Shown: positions 1-9,778, counted from the first letter of the stretch. The stretch is DNA of 37,749 nt from Pseudomonadota bacterium (GCA_017441205.1 JAFRYG010000021.1:1-37749); one strand, 5' to 3'. The notes: generated by a model from the letters alone, not told the origin. Numbers and translations: made by a program.

Positions 1-2
1 CA

Positions 3-1040
3 AATAAAAAGTTCGATCCGGAAAAGAGCAGGGAACTCATCATTGTCTATACGGCCCAGGAAGTGCGCAAGCTCGTCAAAGATGGTGCGGATCCCAATTT
101 TGTGAGCGAACATGGCTTTACGCCTCTGATGTTTGCCGATGATCCGGAAGTCATCAAAGCACTGGTCGAATGCGGCGCGGATCCCAACGCAAAAGATGAA
201 GATGGATATCCGGTCATTGTGAAGATGGAAACGCCCGAATGCATCAAAACCCTGATCGCATGCGGCGCGGACGTCAATGCAAAAGCTGAGGGCGGCAAAA
301 CAGCACTGATGTATTGCGATAACCCGGAAGTCATCAAAGTCCTGGTTGAATGCGGCGCGGACGTCAATGCAAGGGATGACGATGGACAAACTGCGCTGAT
401 GTTTGCCGACGATCCGGAAGTCATCAAAGTCCTGGTTGAATGCGGCGCGGACGTCAATGCAAGGGATGACGGCAGATGGACGCCACTGATGTATGCCAAA
501 GAACCGGAATGCATCAGGGTTTTATTGGAATGCGGCGCAGATATTCATGCAAGGGATGACGGCGGCGAGAGTGTTTTGATGTGCAGCAGCCACGACGCCG
601 AATGCAAAAAAATACTGATAGAAGCCGGTGCAGACGTCAACGCAAGAGACGAAGATGGCTGGACGCCACTGATGTACATGGATGATTCGGAATGCATCAA
701 AGTTTTATTGGAATGCGGTGCAGACATCAATGCAAGGACCAACGACGGCAAAACCGTTCTGATGGTCACTCACGACGCTGAATGTGCCGAAACCCTGATA
801 AAATCCGGTGCAGACATCAACGCAAAAGACGACAACGGATGGACGCCACTGATGCACCAGATCGACGCACTGGAGATTCTCGAGGACCCGAAGACTATCG
901 AAGTACTGATAGAAGCCGGTGCAGACCTGAATGCAAGAAACTACGACGGGGTAACCGCTCTGGGACTTCTCAAACAATCCGATGAGCCTAATAACAAAGA
1001 AGTGCGTGCACTGCTTTTAAAAGCCGGAGCAGTGGAATGA
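3..1040 (+). CDS. Ankyrin-repeat protein, 5' end outside the window
   Basis: The reading frame is open to the left edge, so the N-terminus is missing. A GTG at 63 is only an internal candidate start, because the residues before it already read as an ankyrin helix. The protein is almost wholly ankyrin-type repeats with the signature ECGADVNARDDDG followed by TPLM or TALM. The period is about 30 residues, shorter than the usual 33. Bases 324-381 and 414-471 are identical at a 90-bp offset, which shows recent tandem copying. Ankyrin repeats bind proteins; no enzymatic domain or membrane segment is visible in the part seen. No partner gene is evident. The next gene lies 255 bp downstream behind a palindrome and is probably separately transcribed. 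Family call is secure; function is unknown. Confidence 0.9.
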   Translation, partial: NKKFDPEKSRELIIVYTAQEVRKLVKDGADPNFVSEHGFTPLMFADDPEVIKALVECGADPNAKDEDGYPVIVKMETPECIKTLIACGADVNAKAEGGKTALMYCDNPEVIKVLVECGADVNARDDDGQTALMFADDPEVIKVLVECGADVNARDDGRWTPLMYAKEPECIRVLLECGADIHARDDGGESVLMCSSHDAECKKILIEAGADVNARDEDGWTPLMYMDDSECIKVLLECGADINARTNDGKTVLMVTHDAECAETLIKSGADINAKDDNGWTPLMHQIDALEILEDPKTIEVLIEAGADLNARNYDGVTALGLLKQSDEPNNKEVRALLLKAGAVE

Positions 1041-1125
1041 CGCGTTTGGCATAAATTTGCCGGCGCAGCTGTTTTTCAGTAATTTGCCCGTGTTTTGGGA
1101 TTCGAATATTTACCCCCAACAGGAT

Positions 1126-1151
1126 GCCGGGCGTATTGCAAATAGCCCGGC
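1126..1151. repeat. Palindromic intergenic repeat, family 1 (GGCTA...TACGCC type)
   Basis: Six-bp GC arms (GCCGGG/CCCGGC) enclose CGTATTGC and AATAG. It is a degenerate copy of the dispersed hairpin seen at 9712, 9742, 19877, 20585, 32053 and 33515. It lies between the ankyrin gene and the envelope operon. Confidence 0.6.
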
Positions 1152-1259
1152 AAAGCGAGCCGTAGGGCCGCAAGGCACAAGGCGAGCAAAAAAAATACGC
1201 ATTTTATGACTGTAATATATAGCAAGTCGGGGGGGAAAAGATTAAACTGATATAGTGTG

Positions 1260-1282
1260 TGTCCAGATTCTGTGACTGGACA
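1260..1282. promoter_or_regulatory. Inverted repeat in the leader of the envelope operon
   Basis: TGTCCAG and CTGGACA form 7-bp arms around a 9-nt loop, ending just before the GGAG ribosome-binding site (1287-1290) of the first operon gene. It could be an operator or a leader hairpin. A TATAGT at 1251 could be a -10 element, but no convincing -35 is present. Confidence 0.3.
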
Positions 1283-1295
1283 TAATGGAGATAAC

Positions 1296-2225
1296 ATGCA
1301 AAAAATCGTTAAAATACTTACTCTTTGTGCATTTTCGTTTTGGTGCGGGAATGCATTTGCGCAGGATAGCGAACCATCGCCGGCCGCCGAAACGGTCGAT
1401 CAGAACGCCGCAGCGGAAGTGACGCAACCCCAGGAAAACGCAGCTCCGGCAGATAATGCAGCTCCGGCAGAAGCAGCAGCAACGGAAAACGCTGCACCGG
1501 CAGATAATGCAGCTCCGACAGAGACAGCTGCAGCAGATAATGCGGCTCAGGCAGAGGCTGGCACGACGGCAGAAAATGCGGCCCCGGCAGAAAATGCGGC
1601 CCCGGCAGAAGCCAGCACAGCCGCTTCCGGTACCGAGAACAATGAAGTTCTGACCGATGCACTCATCGACAGACGCCTTCATGAAATCAGCACCAACCTC
1701 GACACCCTCAAGGAAGACACGTTTACGACAAAGAGCAGGCTCCTGCTCCTTCGTGAAGAAGTGCTCCAGCGTTCTGTGAGCGGTTCGAGGATTCAGATCC
1801 GACATAAGAATGATATGGGCGGTCAGTATGAACTCGTACAGATTTATTATGCCATCGACCGTGAACCCGTTCTGACCAAGCAGGATACGTCTGGCGATCT
1901 GAACAAACTGGATGACGAGGTCATATTCGATCGTATGCTGGCCCCCGGTGCTCACCAACTGAATGTTCTTTACGTTTATAAAGGAAAGATGTGGGGCGTT
2001 TTCCGCTACATGAAAGACTACACATTCCGCGTGGAATCCGGATACGATTTTATGCTCGAAGAAGGGAAGTCGGCCGAACTTGTCGTGACTGCTGCGGAAC
2101 AGGGTGGTGTGTTTACGCCTTATGAAGAGCGTCCAAGTGTGAAGTTTGACTATACGCAATACGATTTGGTTCCGGGTACCACGGATGAAGCGTCATCGGA
2201 TGCATCAGCTGCTGCAGGAAAATAA
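1296..2225 (+). CDS. Secreted Ala/Pro-rich protein with a conserved C-terminal beta domain
   Basis: Start chosen at ATG 1296 because GGAG at 1287-1290 is well placed and the product then begins with a good signal peptide (MQKIVKILTLCAFSFW, cleavage near NAFA-QD). The frame also runs upstream to a GTG at 1257 with no signal-like sequence. Residues about 25-115 are low complexity, with repeated AAPAENAAPADNAA-like units typical of a flexible periplasmic linker. Residues about 120-160 look helical (DRRLHEISTNLDTLKED). The rest resembles a beta-sandwich in which LAPGAHQLNVLYVYKG precedes VFRYMKDYTFRVESG. From memory, similar domains occur beside TPR genes in Myxococcota; I cannot name a family. 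It is the first gene of a five-gene operon, 3 nt before the next start, and is probably a periplasmic partner of the TPR proteins. Confidence 0.85.
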   Translation: MQKIVKILTLCAFSFWCGNAFAQDSEPSPAAETVDQNAAAEVTQPQENAAPADNAAPAEAAATENAAPADNAAPTETAAADNAAQAEAGTTAENAAPAENAAPAEASTAASGTENNEVLTDALIDRRLHEISTNLDTLKEDTFTTKSRLLLLREEVLQRSVSGSRIQIRHKNDMGGQYELVQIYYAIDREPVLTKQDTSGDLNKLDDEVIFDRMLAPGAHQLNVLYVYKGKMWGVFRYMKDYTFRVESGYDFMLEEGKSAELVVTAAEQGGVFTPYEERPSVKFDYTQYDLVPGTTDEASSDASAAAGK

Positions 2226-2228
2226 GAT

Positions 2229-4430
2229 ATGAAGCATCGAATTGTCTTGCCATTGATTGCCATGCTTGGGCTGGTTTCTGCTCCGGGATTTGCAGAGTCT
2301 TCCTACAGCGAACGACTCGCGTCACTGGATGCGCAGCTGAGCAGCCTTGAGCAGGAATTTTCAGTACACCGTCAGTCCATTCGTACTCCCTCCCTGGATG
2401 AGCGCCTCGAGGATGGCATTATTCTTCAGGCTGCGGGGGATCACCAGCGAGCGAGCTACATTTTTATGGATATCGTTCTGCACGAGGAATGGCGGGGGAA
2501 ACCGGGATATCAGGCGGCGCAGCTTCAGCTTGCGCGTTCCCTCTATGAGGATGGCTACTATCGGCTGAGTCAGCGCTATCTCATCGATCTGCTGAAGAAT
2601 GGCGTCGGTTCGGAGCGCACGGACGGGGTGATGCTTCTGCTCCAGGCAGCCCAGCAGACGGGCGACTGGGCCGAAGTGAATGCGGCCCTGGCCAATACGT
2701 CGGATTTTTCGCGTTCACCAGCCTATCTGTACATCATGGGCCGGGCAATGTTCCTGCAGGGCGATAATGAGACAGCCAGAACCTGCCTTCAGGGCGTCGA
2801 AAACAACCGCGATGAGTGGGCGGTAAAAGCCGAATACCTGCTCGGTGTACTCGATATTCAGGATGCCAATTTTGATTCCGCAATGCTCAGATTCGAGCGC
2901 GTAGCGGCGGACACGAGTTCATTCAGGGGAAGCGACGATATCCATACCCTGGCAGTTCTTGCCCAGGCGCGCCTGTATTACGAGCAGACGCAGTGGAGCA
3001 AGGCGATAGACAAGTACCAGCAGGTATCCGAATCGAGTACCTATTTCCCTGCTGTATTGTACGAGATGGGATGGACGCATATCCGGCTGGAAGATTATAC
3101 GGCAGCCCAGCAAAAATTTGAGCTTTTGCTGCTTTCTTATCCCGAAGATCATCACGCGCTCGAAACGCGCCGGCTTCTGGCAGATCTGAAACGGGAACTC
3201 GGCCAGTACGACGAAGCGGTTGCATCATACCAGAAGATCGTCGATGAATTTTCGCCTGTCATGACCCAGATGGAAACGGAATCAGCGGACATGACTTCGC
3301 GCAAAGCCCAGCTCAGACAGCGGATCGAATCGGAAGAATACGATGATGTCCAGATCGTTCCGGAACGGGCGAAGGGACTGGTTGCCGTCGGAACGGATGT
3401 CAACCGCGTCGAAAGGATGCTCAATTCGCTGACAGAAAGCGATGCCAATACGGCTGCATCCGAAAATATTGTTGCAGAAATCAATGCAGCACTTCAATCG
3501 GACAACAGCGTGCGCAATCTGCCGGAGTTTCAGCAGTTTACGCATCAGGCCCGCGATATTCGGGTGAATGCGCTTCTGATTGGGCATGAGTTTACGGATG
3601 ACTATGCAAACACAGACAGCCTGGCCCCCGTCGTCAGTGAGGTTTCCAAGCTCCCAAGAAACCAGCAGGAACGCGCAGTTCTGAAGGCGCTGCAGAATTC
3701 GGAACGCGAAGAGCGCGAAGCGCGTTACCATCACTTGAAACTGCAGGGCGAAAGCCTGAAACACCGCACCCGAATTCTGAAATCGTGGCTGGATTCCGGA
3801 CGGGCACAGACCCTTTCGGAAAATGAAAAACAGCGCATTACCGAACAGATTTCATCGCTCGAAAATCAGTTGAATTCGCTGAAATCAAGCCAGGATGCCA
3901 TAGAATTCGATCTGGCGAAACTGCGCACCAATATTGGCAGCAGCTCAGATACCGGTGAAGAAGAGCAGAACATCGATTCGCTTCGCGCACAGCTCGAAAG
4001 AATCTGGAGCCAGTCATCCGGCGGTGACCAGGAATATCGCTCCCTCATCGCTCAGGAACAGAGTTTGCTCAACCGGCTCGATACCTTCGACAATGGCATC
4101 AACGCAAGCATCCATGAACGCGTCAGCGATATCAAATCCCGTCTGGAACGTGAATCGCTGATGGTTGCGACAGAAAAAGAGCGCTATGTCGCGATGAAAA
4201 CGGATGTCGGTGAGGCTGCTGGTGATATTTCTGCCCGCTACTGGCAATCGGTATATGAACAGATACGGGATATGGTACTGACTGCCGATCTTGGAATGGT
4301 TGATATTGCCTGGCTGCAGAAGGATGCCCGAAGCAAAGCATTATCGACAGCAATGGAAGAACGCAAAAAGGAACGCGAAGTTCTGGAACAGGACTTCAGG
4401 CAGTTTCTCAAGGAATCCGGTCAGGAATGA
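2229..4430 (+). CDS. Periplasmic TPR and coiled-coil protein
   Basis: The ATG at 2229 lies 3 nt after the previous stop. The N-terminus is a signal peptide (MKHRIVLPLIAMLGLVSAPGFA) followed by a short coiled coil (ERLASLDAQLSSLEQEF). TPR-like helical pairs fill residues about 60-330, for example YFPAVLYEMGWTHIRLEDY and HHALETRRLLADLKRELGQY. The C-terminal half (about 350-730) is charged and helical, with long coiled-coil segments (EREEREARYHHLKLQGESL and ISSLENQLNSLKSS) and no TPRs. The composition suggests an elongated periplasmic scaffold. It is second in an operon with two more TPR proteins. That layout resembles the TPR genes of the Myxococcus Agl/Glt gliding core (PglI/AgmU/AglT type), but orthology is inferred from architecture only. 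Confidence 0.88.
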   Translation: MKHRIVLPLIAMLGLVSAPGFAESSYSERLASLDAQLSSLEQEFSVHRQSIRTPSLDERLEDGIILQAAGDHQRASYIFMDIVLHEEWRGKPGYQAAQLQLARSLYEDGYYRLSQRYLIDLLKNGVGSERTDGVMLLLQAAQQTGDWAEVNAALANTSDFSRSPAYLYIMGRAMFLQGDNETARTCLQGVENNRDEWAVKAEYLLGVLDIQDANFDSAMLRFERVAADTSSFRGSDDIHTLAVLAQARLYYEQTQWSKAIDKYQQVSESSTYFPAVLYEMGWTHIRLEDYTAAQQKFELLLLSYPEDHHALETRRLLADLKRELGQYDEAVASYQKIVDEFSPVMTQMETESADMTSRKAQLRQRIESEEYDDVQIVPERAKGLVAVGTDVNRVERMLNSLTESDANTAASENIVAEINAALQSDNSVRNLPEFQQFTHQARDIRVNALLIGHEFTDDYANTDSLAPVVSEVSKLPRNQQERAVLKALQNSEREEREARYHHLKLQGESLKHRTRILKSWLDSGRAQTLSENEKQRITEQISSLENQLNSLKSSQDAIEFDLAKLRTNIGSSSDTGEEEQNIDSLRAQLERIWSQSSGGDQEYRSLIAQEQSLLNRLDTFDNGINASIHERVSDIKSRLERESLMVATEKERYVAMKTDVGEAAGDISARYWQSVYEQIRDMVLTADLGMVDIAWLQKDARSKALSTAMEERKKEREVLEQDFRQFLKESGQE

Positions 4431-4476
4431 TTGAGATTGCCTTGACGGGGAATTGATCGTGATTCATGAGATAAAT

Positions 4477-7400
4477 ATGACAAAACGCCGCCTCGCACTC
4501 ATTTGTGCTGCCTGCATGATTGCACTGTGGCCGCAAATGGATGCCTTTGCTCAGGATACGGAAGAACCTGCCATCGACAAGCTTCAGGCTGCCGATCAGA
4601 AGACCCAGGAAGCGTACGAGAGCTTTAAGAAAGCATCCGAACGGTACAAATCCGAAATCAACACGTATCGGATCGACTTGCGCCGTGCTTTAATGACAGA
4701 TTATCAGAATCGGCTGTCGAGTGTTGACAATGCATACGCGGCCAAAATATCGAACCTGCGCACCGAAGAAGCCTCTATGCGCGAAGCCGTCATCGAACGC
4801 ATGGAAGCCTTTTTGAACCGTTATGGGGAAACGCATCCGAGTTCTGCGGATATCCTGTATCGTCTGGCGAGACTTCATTACGAAAAGTCAGACGACGCCT
4901 ATCTGTCAGCTCCGGATGGAACGATGGAATATCCGGATTTTAATCCGACGCTGGACTACCTTGCACGTCTGCAGACGAATTTCCCGAAATACGAACAGAT
5001 GGACGGCGTGCTTTATCTGAAAGGTTACTGTCTTTCGCAGATGGGCCGTTCGGAAGAATCGCGCGATGCCTTCATGACGCTGGTCAATGCGTATCCCGAC
5101 AGCCCGCGCCGGGCCGAAGTTCTCACGCGAATCGGCGAGTACTACTTCTCGCGTTCCCAGGACGCCATTCTGGGACTCGGCGGCGAGATCATGTGGAATG
5201 ATGCACTCCAGTACTACAATGAAGCCGTAAAGATGGGCCCGGAAACCTCCGTCTACGATCGCGCTTTGTACCGAAAAGCATGGACGGAATATTACACCGA
5301 AGACTACGACGGCATGATCCACGACTTCATCGATCTGGTCGGTTATGCAGACAATGTCGCCAACGGCAGTGCACTGCGAACGGAAGCCATCGACTTCATG
5401 GCCGCAGCCCTCGCTGAAGAAGACTGGGATTTGAGCGATAATATCGCCATCGATCCCGATTTCGGTATGAAGCGATTCAACAAATATCTGAACTCCGGAG
5501 AACCGTTTGAAGCCGAAGTCCTGAGGAAATTCGCCGATACGCTGATGGAACAGACCCGGTATGAACATGCTGCCGAGGCATACGCCGCCTATATCGAACG
5601 CGGCACATGCGCAGAAGACATGCCGGATGTCATTCGAATCTATGTCGCGGCACTCAATTATGCCGGTAAATTCGAAAAAGCCGCCGAAGAACAGGGACGC
5701 ATCGAAAAACGCATCGGCCCCGATTCCGAGTGGTACAAATGCCAGGAACGCGAAGGCAATCTCGAAGCCATCGCAGCAGCAAACCTCGCTTCACAGCAGG
5801 CACTCAAAAATTCGATCATGGCTTATCATGACAAAGTCACAAAAGCCGAAGATCAAATCGCACTCGCCAAAGAGACGCTCGATAACCCCAATGCCTCTCA
5901 GGCCGAAAAGATCCTTGCACAGCAGGATCTCGATGCCGCCAACCGCGAGTATATTGCTGCCAACAAGGAACTGGCCGATATTACGGCATCATTCGTCAAA
6001 CGCTATCCCAATGACGAAGAAAACTACAACTACCGTTACCTGCTCGGACAGGCATACTTCTATTCCGAGCAGTACGACAAATCCATCGATGCCTTCATGG
6101 CCATCCGGGATATCGAGAATTCCCATTATCAGGCCGATGCCGCCCGTTATGTCGCAGATGCCTGGGAGTATCAGATCACAAAGAAAGCAGAAACAGACAA
6201 CGATTACGTCTATGCGCTGCCTCTGCAGCAGCTCGTGGAGCGCGTCAATTCCGGCAAGATGTCGATTTCGGAAGCCCCGACGAGCATTCTGCTGTCGTCA
6301 GCAGTCACATCCGTTCCCAAGGAAAAGATCGACGAAGAACTCGAAAAACGCAAGGGCGGTTCCGTCAAGAAGCCCATTCCGGATGATGTGATGAAACTCG
6401 TCGACGCACGCGAAGTCTTCAGCGATATCGAAACCAAACAGGGCAAAGCCGACAGCGAAGATGCGCTCGCGCCGCAGTATCGCTACGACAATGCCATGAT
6501 TTATTACAATTACGGCGATTTCGACGAAGCCGAAAAACGGTTTACCGCCATCATCGAAAAGAATCCCGCATCCCAGCATGCATCCAGCGCCGCCGATATT
6601 ATCGTTGCCGAATACGAACTGCGCGGCGATCTCGACAAAGTCGCCGAACTTTCGGATGCGTATTCCAAAATGGAACTGGGCAGCGCAAGTTCAGACGAAA
6701 TCGTCAATTCGCGCTTCAAGGACAAGAAATACAACGCCCTGTTCAAGAAAGCCTTCAAGCTGTTCGACAACAAGCAGTATCTTGAAGCCGCTGCGGAATT
6801 CATTCGCATCGTCGACGAGAATCCGACCTTCGAACATAATGATCGCGCACTCTACAACGCCGCTTATGCTTACGAACAGATGAAGCACTACGACAGCGCC
6901 ATGCAGCTGTACCGCCGTGTTCAAAAAGAGTACGACGATACCGAAGAAGCCGTCAATGCTTTGTACCGAATCGGCGTCAATGCCGAGAAGTTCTTCGACT
7001 TCGACACGGCTGTCGACAGCTTCCTGTCGCTCTACAACAACAAGAAACCCATCTATCAGAACTTTAAGTATCGCGTAAACGCGCTCCGGAATGCCGCCAA
7101 GATCAAGCTCCTCGTCGAAGACAAAAAGGGCGCAGCCGAGCTGCTCGAAAGGTACCACAAGGATTATCCTGGTCAGTCCGATGCTCCGCAATTCCTGTAC
7201 GAAGCAGGCAGATCATATTCTGAGTTGGGCAAATACTCGGAAACTCAGCGCATCTTCTCGGAATTCCGCAAAAAGTATTCCTCCGATCCCTCCATGCGGG
7301 CTTACATCATTGCATCTTACGTCGTCGAAGCTGACCACCAGCGTGAAACCAAGAAGATCAAAGAAGCCCGCATGAATTACGAAACGGCCAGGACGCTCTA

Positions 7401-8049
7401 TCAGAATGCGCCTTCCAGCTCCGGTTCGATCGGACGTGACAACGCCGCAAAAGCCGCCTACGTCCTGAGTGAACTGGATTACGAAACCTGGAAGGAAGCC
7501 AAATTCAAGGGCAAGATGCAGACGATGATCTCGCAGCTCAAGGATCACATGGCCGAGATGAAACGCATCGCCAACGAATTCGCACAGGTCATGACCTACA
7601 ATAGCCCGATCTGGGGTATCGCTTCGCGTTATGCCATCGCCCGAATGATGCACGAACTCGTCGATGAACTCGAAAATATGGGCAGACCGACCGACGTCAA
7701 GCAAGGCAGTGACGGACATCTCTCGTTCCTCGCTTCCATGAGTGATATGGCAACCGGAACGCGCGATGAAGCCATCAAGATGTATCAGAATGCCATCGAT
7801 GCATCCAAGATGGCCGGTATCAGCATGGAATGGACAAAGAAGAGCCTCGATGGTCTGAAACAGCTCGATCGTACCGCGAGCAACCAGGAAAAACTTGCAC
7901 CGATGAAGAACGTCTACAGTGCAAAACCTGTGGTCACGCCGTCGGCATTCAAACAGGCTGAACAGGAAAAGGCCGAAGCTGAAGCCGCCGCAAAAGCCGC
8001 TGCCGAGGCCATTCTCAATGAAGATGACAATGAGGGAGGGAATAAGTAA
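4477..8049 (+). CDS. Giant periplasmic TPR protein (AgmU/GltD-like size and architecture)
   Basis: ATG 4477 is preferred because it gives a clean signal peptide (MTKRRLALICAACMIALW, cleavage near AFA-QD). A GTG at 4459, with GGGGAA just upstream, is in frame and cannot be excluded; the frame also has a TTG at 4453. The product is about 1190 residues. A coiled-coil start (YESFKKASERYKSEI) is followed by many TPR or Sel1-like pairs through to about residue 950, for example VLYLKGYCLSQMGRSEESRD and NAAYAYEQMKHYDSAMQLYR. The tail is Ala/Glu-rich (EQEKAEAEAAAKAAAEA). M. xanthus AgmU/GltD, a periplasmic TPR protein of the gliding complex, has a similar size. I infer a scaffolding role in an envelope complex, not gliding itself. 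The stop overlaps the next start by one base (TAATG), so the two are translationally coupled. Confidence 0.9.
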   Translation: MTKRRLALICAACMIALWPQMDAFAQDTEEPAIDKLQAADQKTQEAYESFKKASERYKSEINTYRIDLRRALMTDYQNRLSSVDNAYAAKISNLRTEEASMREAVIERMEAFLNRYGETHPSSADILYRLARLHYEKSDDAYLSAPDGTMEYPDFNPTLDYLARLQTNFPKYEQMDGVLYLKGYCLSQMGRSEESRDAFMTLVNAYPDSPRRAEVLTRIGEYYFSRSQDAILGLGGEIMWNDALQYYNEAVKMGPETSVYDRALYRKAWTEYYTEDYDGMIHDFIDLVGYADNVANGSALRTEAIDFMAAALAEEDWDLSDNIAIDPDFGMKRFNKYLNSGEPFEAEVLRKFADTLMEQTRYEHAAEAYAAYIERGTCAEDMPDVIRIYVAALNYAGKFEKAAEEQGRIEKRIGPDSEWYKCQEREGNLEAIAAANLASQQALKNSIMAYHDKVTKAEDQIALAKETLDNPNASQAEKILAQQDLDAANREYIAANKELADITASFVKRYPNDEENYNYRYLLGQAYFYSEQYDKSIDAFMAIRDIENSHYQADAARYVADAWEYQITKKAETDNDYVYALPLQQLVERVNSGKMSISEAPTSILLSSAVTSVPKEKIDEELEKRKGGSVKKPIPDDVMKLVDAREVFSDIETKQGKADSEDALAPQYRYDNAMIYYNYGDFDEAEKRFTAIIEKNPASQHASSAADIIVAEYELRGDLDKVAELSDAYSKMELGSASSDEIVNSRFKDKKYNALFKKAFKLFDNKQYLEAAAEFIRIVDENPTFEHNDRALYNAAYAYEQMKHYDSAMQLYRRVQKEYDDTEEAVNALYRIGVNAEKFFDFDTAVDSFLSLYNNKKPIYQNFKYRVNALRNAAKIKLLVEDKKGAAELLERYHKDYPGQSDAPQFLYEAGRSYSELGKYSETQRIFSEFRKKYSSDPSMRAYIIASYVVEADHQRETKKIKEARMNYETARTLYQNAPSSSGSIGRDNAAKAAYVLSELDYETWKEAKFKGKMQTMISQLKDHMAEMKRIANEFAQVMTYNSPIWGIASRYAIARMMHELVDELENMGRPTDVKQGSDGHLSFLASMSDMATGTRDEAIKMYQNAIDASKMAGISMEWTKKSLDGLKQLDRTASNQEKLAPMKNVYSAKPVVTPSAFKQAEQEKAEAEAAAKAAAEAILNEDDNEGGNK

Positions 8050-9428
8050 TGAGAAAATCCATGATAGGATGGCTGCTCATCGCTTCACTCGCGCTCTGTT
8101 CATGTGCCTCCGATAAATCCAGCAAAACGACAAATACAGCCGCCAGCGCAAAACAGGATTCCAAGTCCGCAGGCGGTTCCTCAAAGAAAGCGACGAGATC
8201 TGTCTATAACGTCGAAAACATCGACGCTTCAGCGGCTGAAGTCGAAATGGCCCTGAAATCAGCAGAATCCGGCAACGTCTCGACCGCCATTACGACGCTC
8301 AAAAACGTTACCAGCAAAAATCCCAAGGCTTTCCTCGGATTTTATAACCTCGGCATTCTTCAGGAACGTCAGCTCGACTACGCAAGTGCCCGTACATCCT
8401 ACGAAAATGCACTCAGAGCTGAACCCAAATTCTCACCGGCCCTGCTGCAGCTCGCCAGAATCGATATCCGAAACGGCAATCCAGGGGCAGCCATCAGCAC
8501 GGCAAATCAATATATTACGGCAAATCCTGATGTCTTCGAGCACAACTACGCAAAACTCGAAGGCATGATCGCAAGCAAACAGTACGATGATACCATCGCA
8601 CTCATCCGCGTTTTGCTCAAACAGGACGAAGCAAACTCAAAACTTCGATACTATCTCGCTGAAACAGAATTCGAACGCGGTCGTTACAGACTCGCCGAAT
8701 TCATCATCGGTGAATCCCTCGAAATCGATCCCGATGATTACGAAGCTCTCTTCATGAAAGCTAAAATTCACGATGCACTCAGCGAAGAAGACGTCGCACT
8801 CATTCCCGGTATTGCCTCGACGCTCGACCAGGTCCTGAAGCTCAATCCGGATCACCTCGAAGCCCTCTGGATGCGCGGGAACATTTATTACGAAGCGAGC
8901 AACTATCAAAAGGCCGAAGAGTACTTCAGACATATTATCAGCCTGAATCCCTCGACGGTCGGCGCCTACATCAATCTGGCAAATACCCTCAAGACTCTGG
9001 ATCGCGGCCCCGAAGCCGAAGAATTGCTCAAAAAGGCAAAATCCCTCGATCCCAAAGACGGACTCGTCGATTTCGCTCTCGGAACGCTCTATCTCAACAT
9101 CGAACTCATCCACCTGCCTTCCATGAAGGATATGGATCGCCTTAAACTCGCCCGCACACAGTTCGAAAATGCCCAGAAAAACTGGTCTTCGAAAGAAGAT
9201 GTCGCGCTTGCCAAAGGCTATATCCGCACGACAGATGATGCCATCGAAACCCTGCAGGCAATGCTCGATGCCCAGGCTCTCTTCGGCGATTCGGCACCCT
9301 CGGATTCCGCAGCACCTGAAAAATCTGCTGAACCCGCACCGGCAAAATCTGCTGAACCTGCACCGGCAAAATCCACTGACACATCTGCCAATCCACCCGC
9401 AAATCAAAAGAAAATGCTCGTCGACTGA
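8049..9428 (+). CDS. TPR lipoprotein (AglT/GltE-like)
   Basis: It starts in a TAATG overlap with the preceding gene, with GGGAGGG just upstream. The N-terminus MRKSMIGWLLIASLALCSC is a lipoprotein signal, with the lipidated Cys probably in LCSC. A Ser/Lys-rich linker follows. Residues about 60-370 are consecutive TPRs, for example AFLGFYNLGILQERQLDYAS, ALWMRGNIYYEASNYQKAEE and AYINLANTLKTLDRGPEAEE. The C-terminus is a Pro/Ala repeat (SAEPAPAK twice). TPR lipoproteins of this size in this position (AglT/GltE type) sit at the outer membrane in the Myxococcus gliding machinery. Here the operon context supports an outer-membrane-anchored partner of the two large TPR proteins. The product family is secure; the pathway is inferred. 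Confidence 0.9.
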   Translation: MRKSMIGWLLIASLALCSCASDKSSKTTNTAASAKQDSKSAGGSSKKATRSVYNVENIDASAAEVEMALKSAESGNVSTAITTLKNVTSKNPKAFLGFYNLGILQERQLDYASARTSYENALRAEPKFSPALLQLARIDIRNGNPGAAISTANQYITANPDVFEHNYAKLEGMIASKQYDDTIALIRVLLKQDEANSKLRYYLAETEFERGRYRLAEFIIGESLEIDPDDYEALFMKAKIHDALSEEDVALIPGIASTLDQVLKLNPDHLEALWMRGNIYYEASNYQKAEEYFRHIISLNPSTVGAYINLANTLKTLDRGPEAEELLKKAKSLDPKDGLVDFALGTLYLNIELIHLPSMKDMDRLKLARTQFENAQKNWSSKEDVALAKGYIRTTDDAIETLQAMLDAQALFGDSAPSDSAAPEKSAEPAPAKSAEPAPAKSTDTSANPPANQKKMLVD

Positions 9429-9436
9429 GGTCACTT

Positions 9437-9688
9437 ATGAAACGCATACTCATCGCTGCCCTTATCCTGTTCATGCCATCCGTGGCCTTCGCACAGGACA
9501 AACAGGACAAACAGGACAATCAAAAAACCATCTCATTTGAACTCGACGAAGAAAAGCTCTCCATCGAAGCCGATATCCCCTCCGTCGATCTCATCATTTC
9601 TTTCCGCGAAATTCAGGAACGCAACAGCTCGATGAAAGCATCATTTCTGGATGAAATCATCGACAGCGCAAAAGACGAGCCCTTCTGA
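9437..9688 (+). CDS. Small secreted protein, function unknown
   Basis: An 83-residue product starting 8 nt after the TPR lipoprotein stop. It has a signal peptide (MKRILIAALILFMPSVAFA-QD), then a hydrophilic KQDKQDNQ linker and about 50 residues with acidic and hydrophobic alternation (SIEADIPSVDLIISFREIQ). No family is recognised. It is the last gene before a strong hairpin terminator, so it belongs to the envelope operon and is probably a small periplasmic accessory. The usual codon pattern and the signal peptide argue for a real gene despite its size. Confidence 0.75.
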   Translation: MKRILIAALILFMPSVAFAQDKQDKQDNQKTISFELDEEKLSIEADIPSVDLIISFREIQERNSSMKASFLDEIIDSAKDEPF

Positions 9689-9711
9689 TTGTCTTTTTGC
9701 CTTTGGAGGCT

Positions 9712-9778
9712 GGGCTATTGCTTCGCAATACGCCCACGCCAGTCGGCTATTGCTTTGCAATACGCCGACTTTTTTTAT
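9712..9778. terminator. Bidirectional terminator made of two family-1 palindromes
   Basis: Two hairpins lie between converging genes. One is at 9712-9735 (GGGCTATTG, loop, CAATACGCCC). The other is at 9742-9769 (GTCGGCTATTGC, TTT, GCAATACGCCGAC) and is followed by a T run at 9770-9776. The right arms carry an unpaired C (TACGCC against GGCTA), the hallmark of this dispersed family. The T run makes the second hairpin an intrinsic terminator for the plus-strand operon. Confidence 0.8.
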
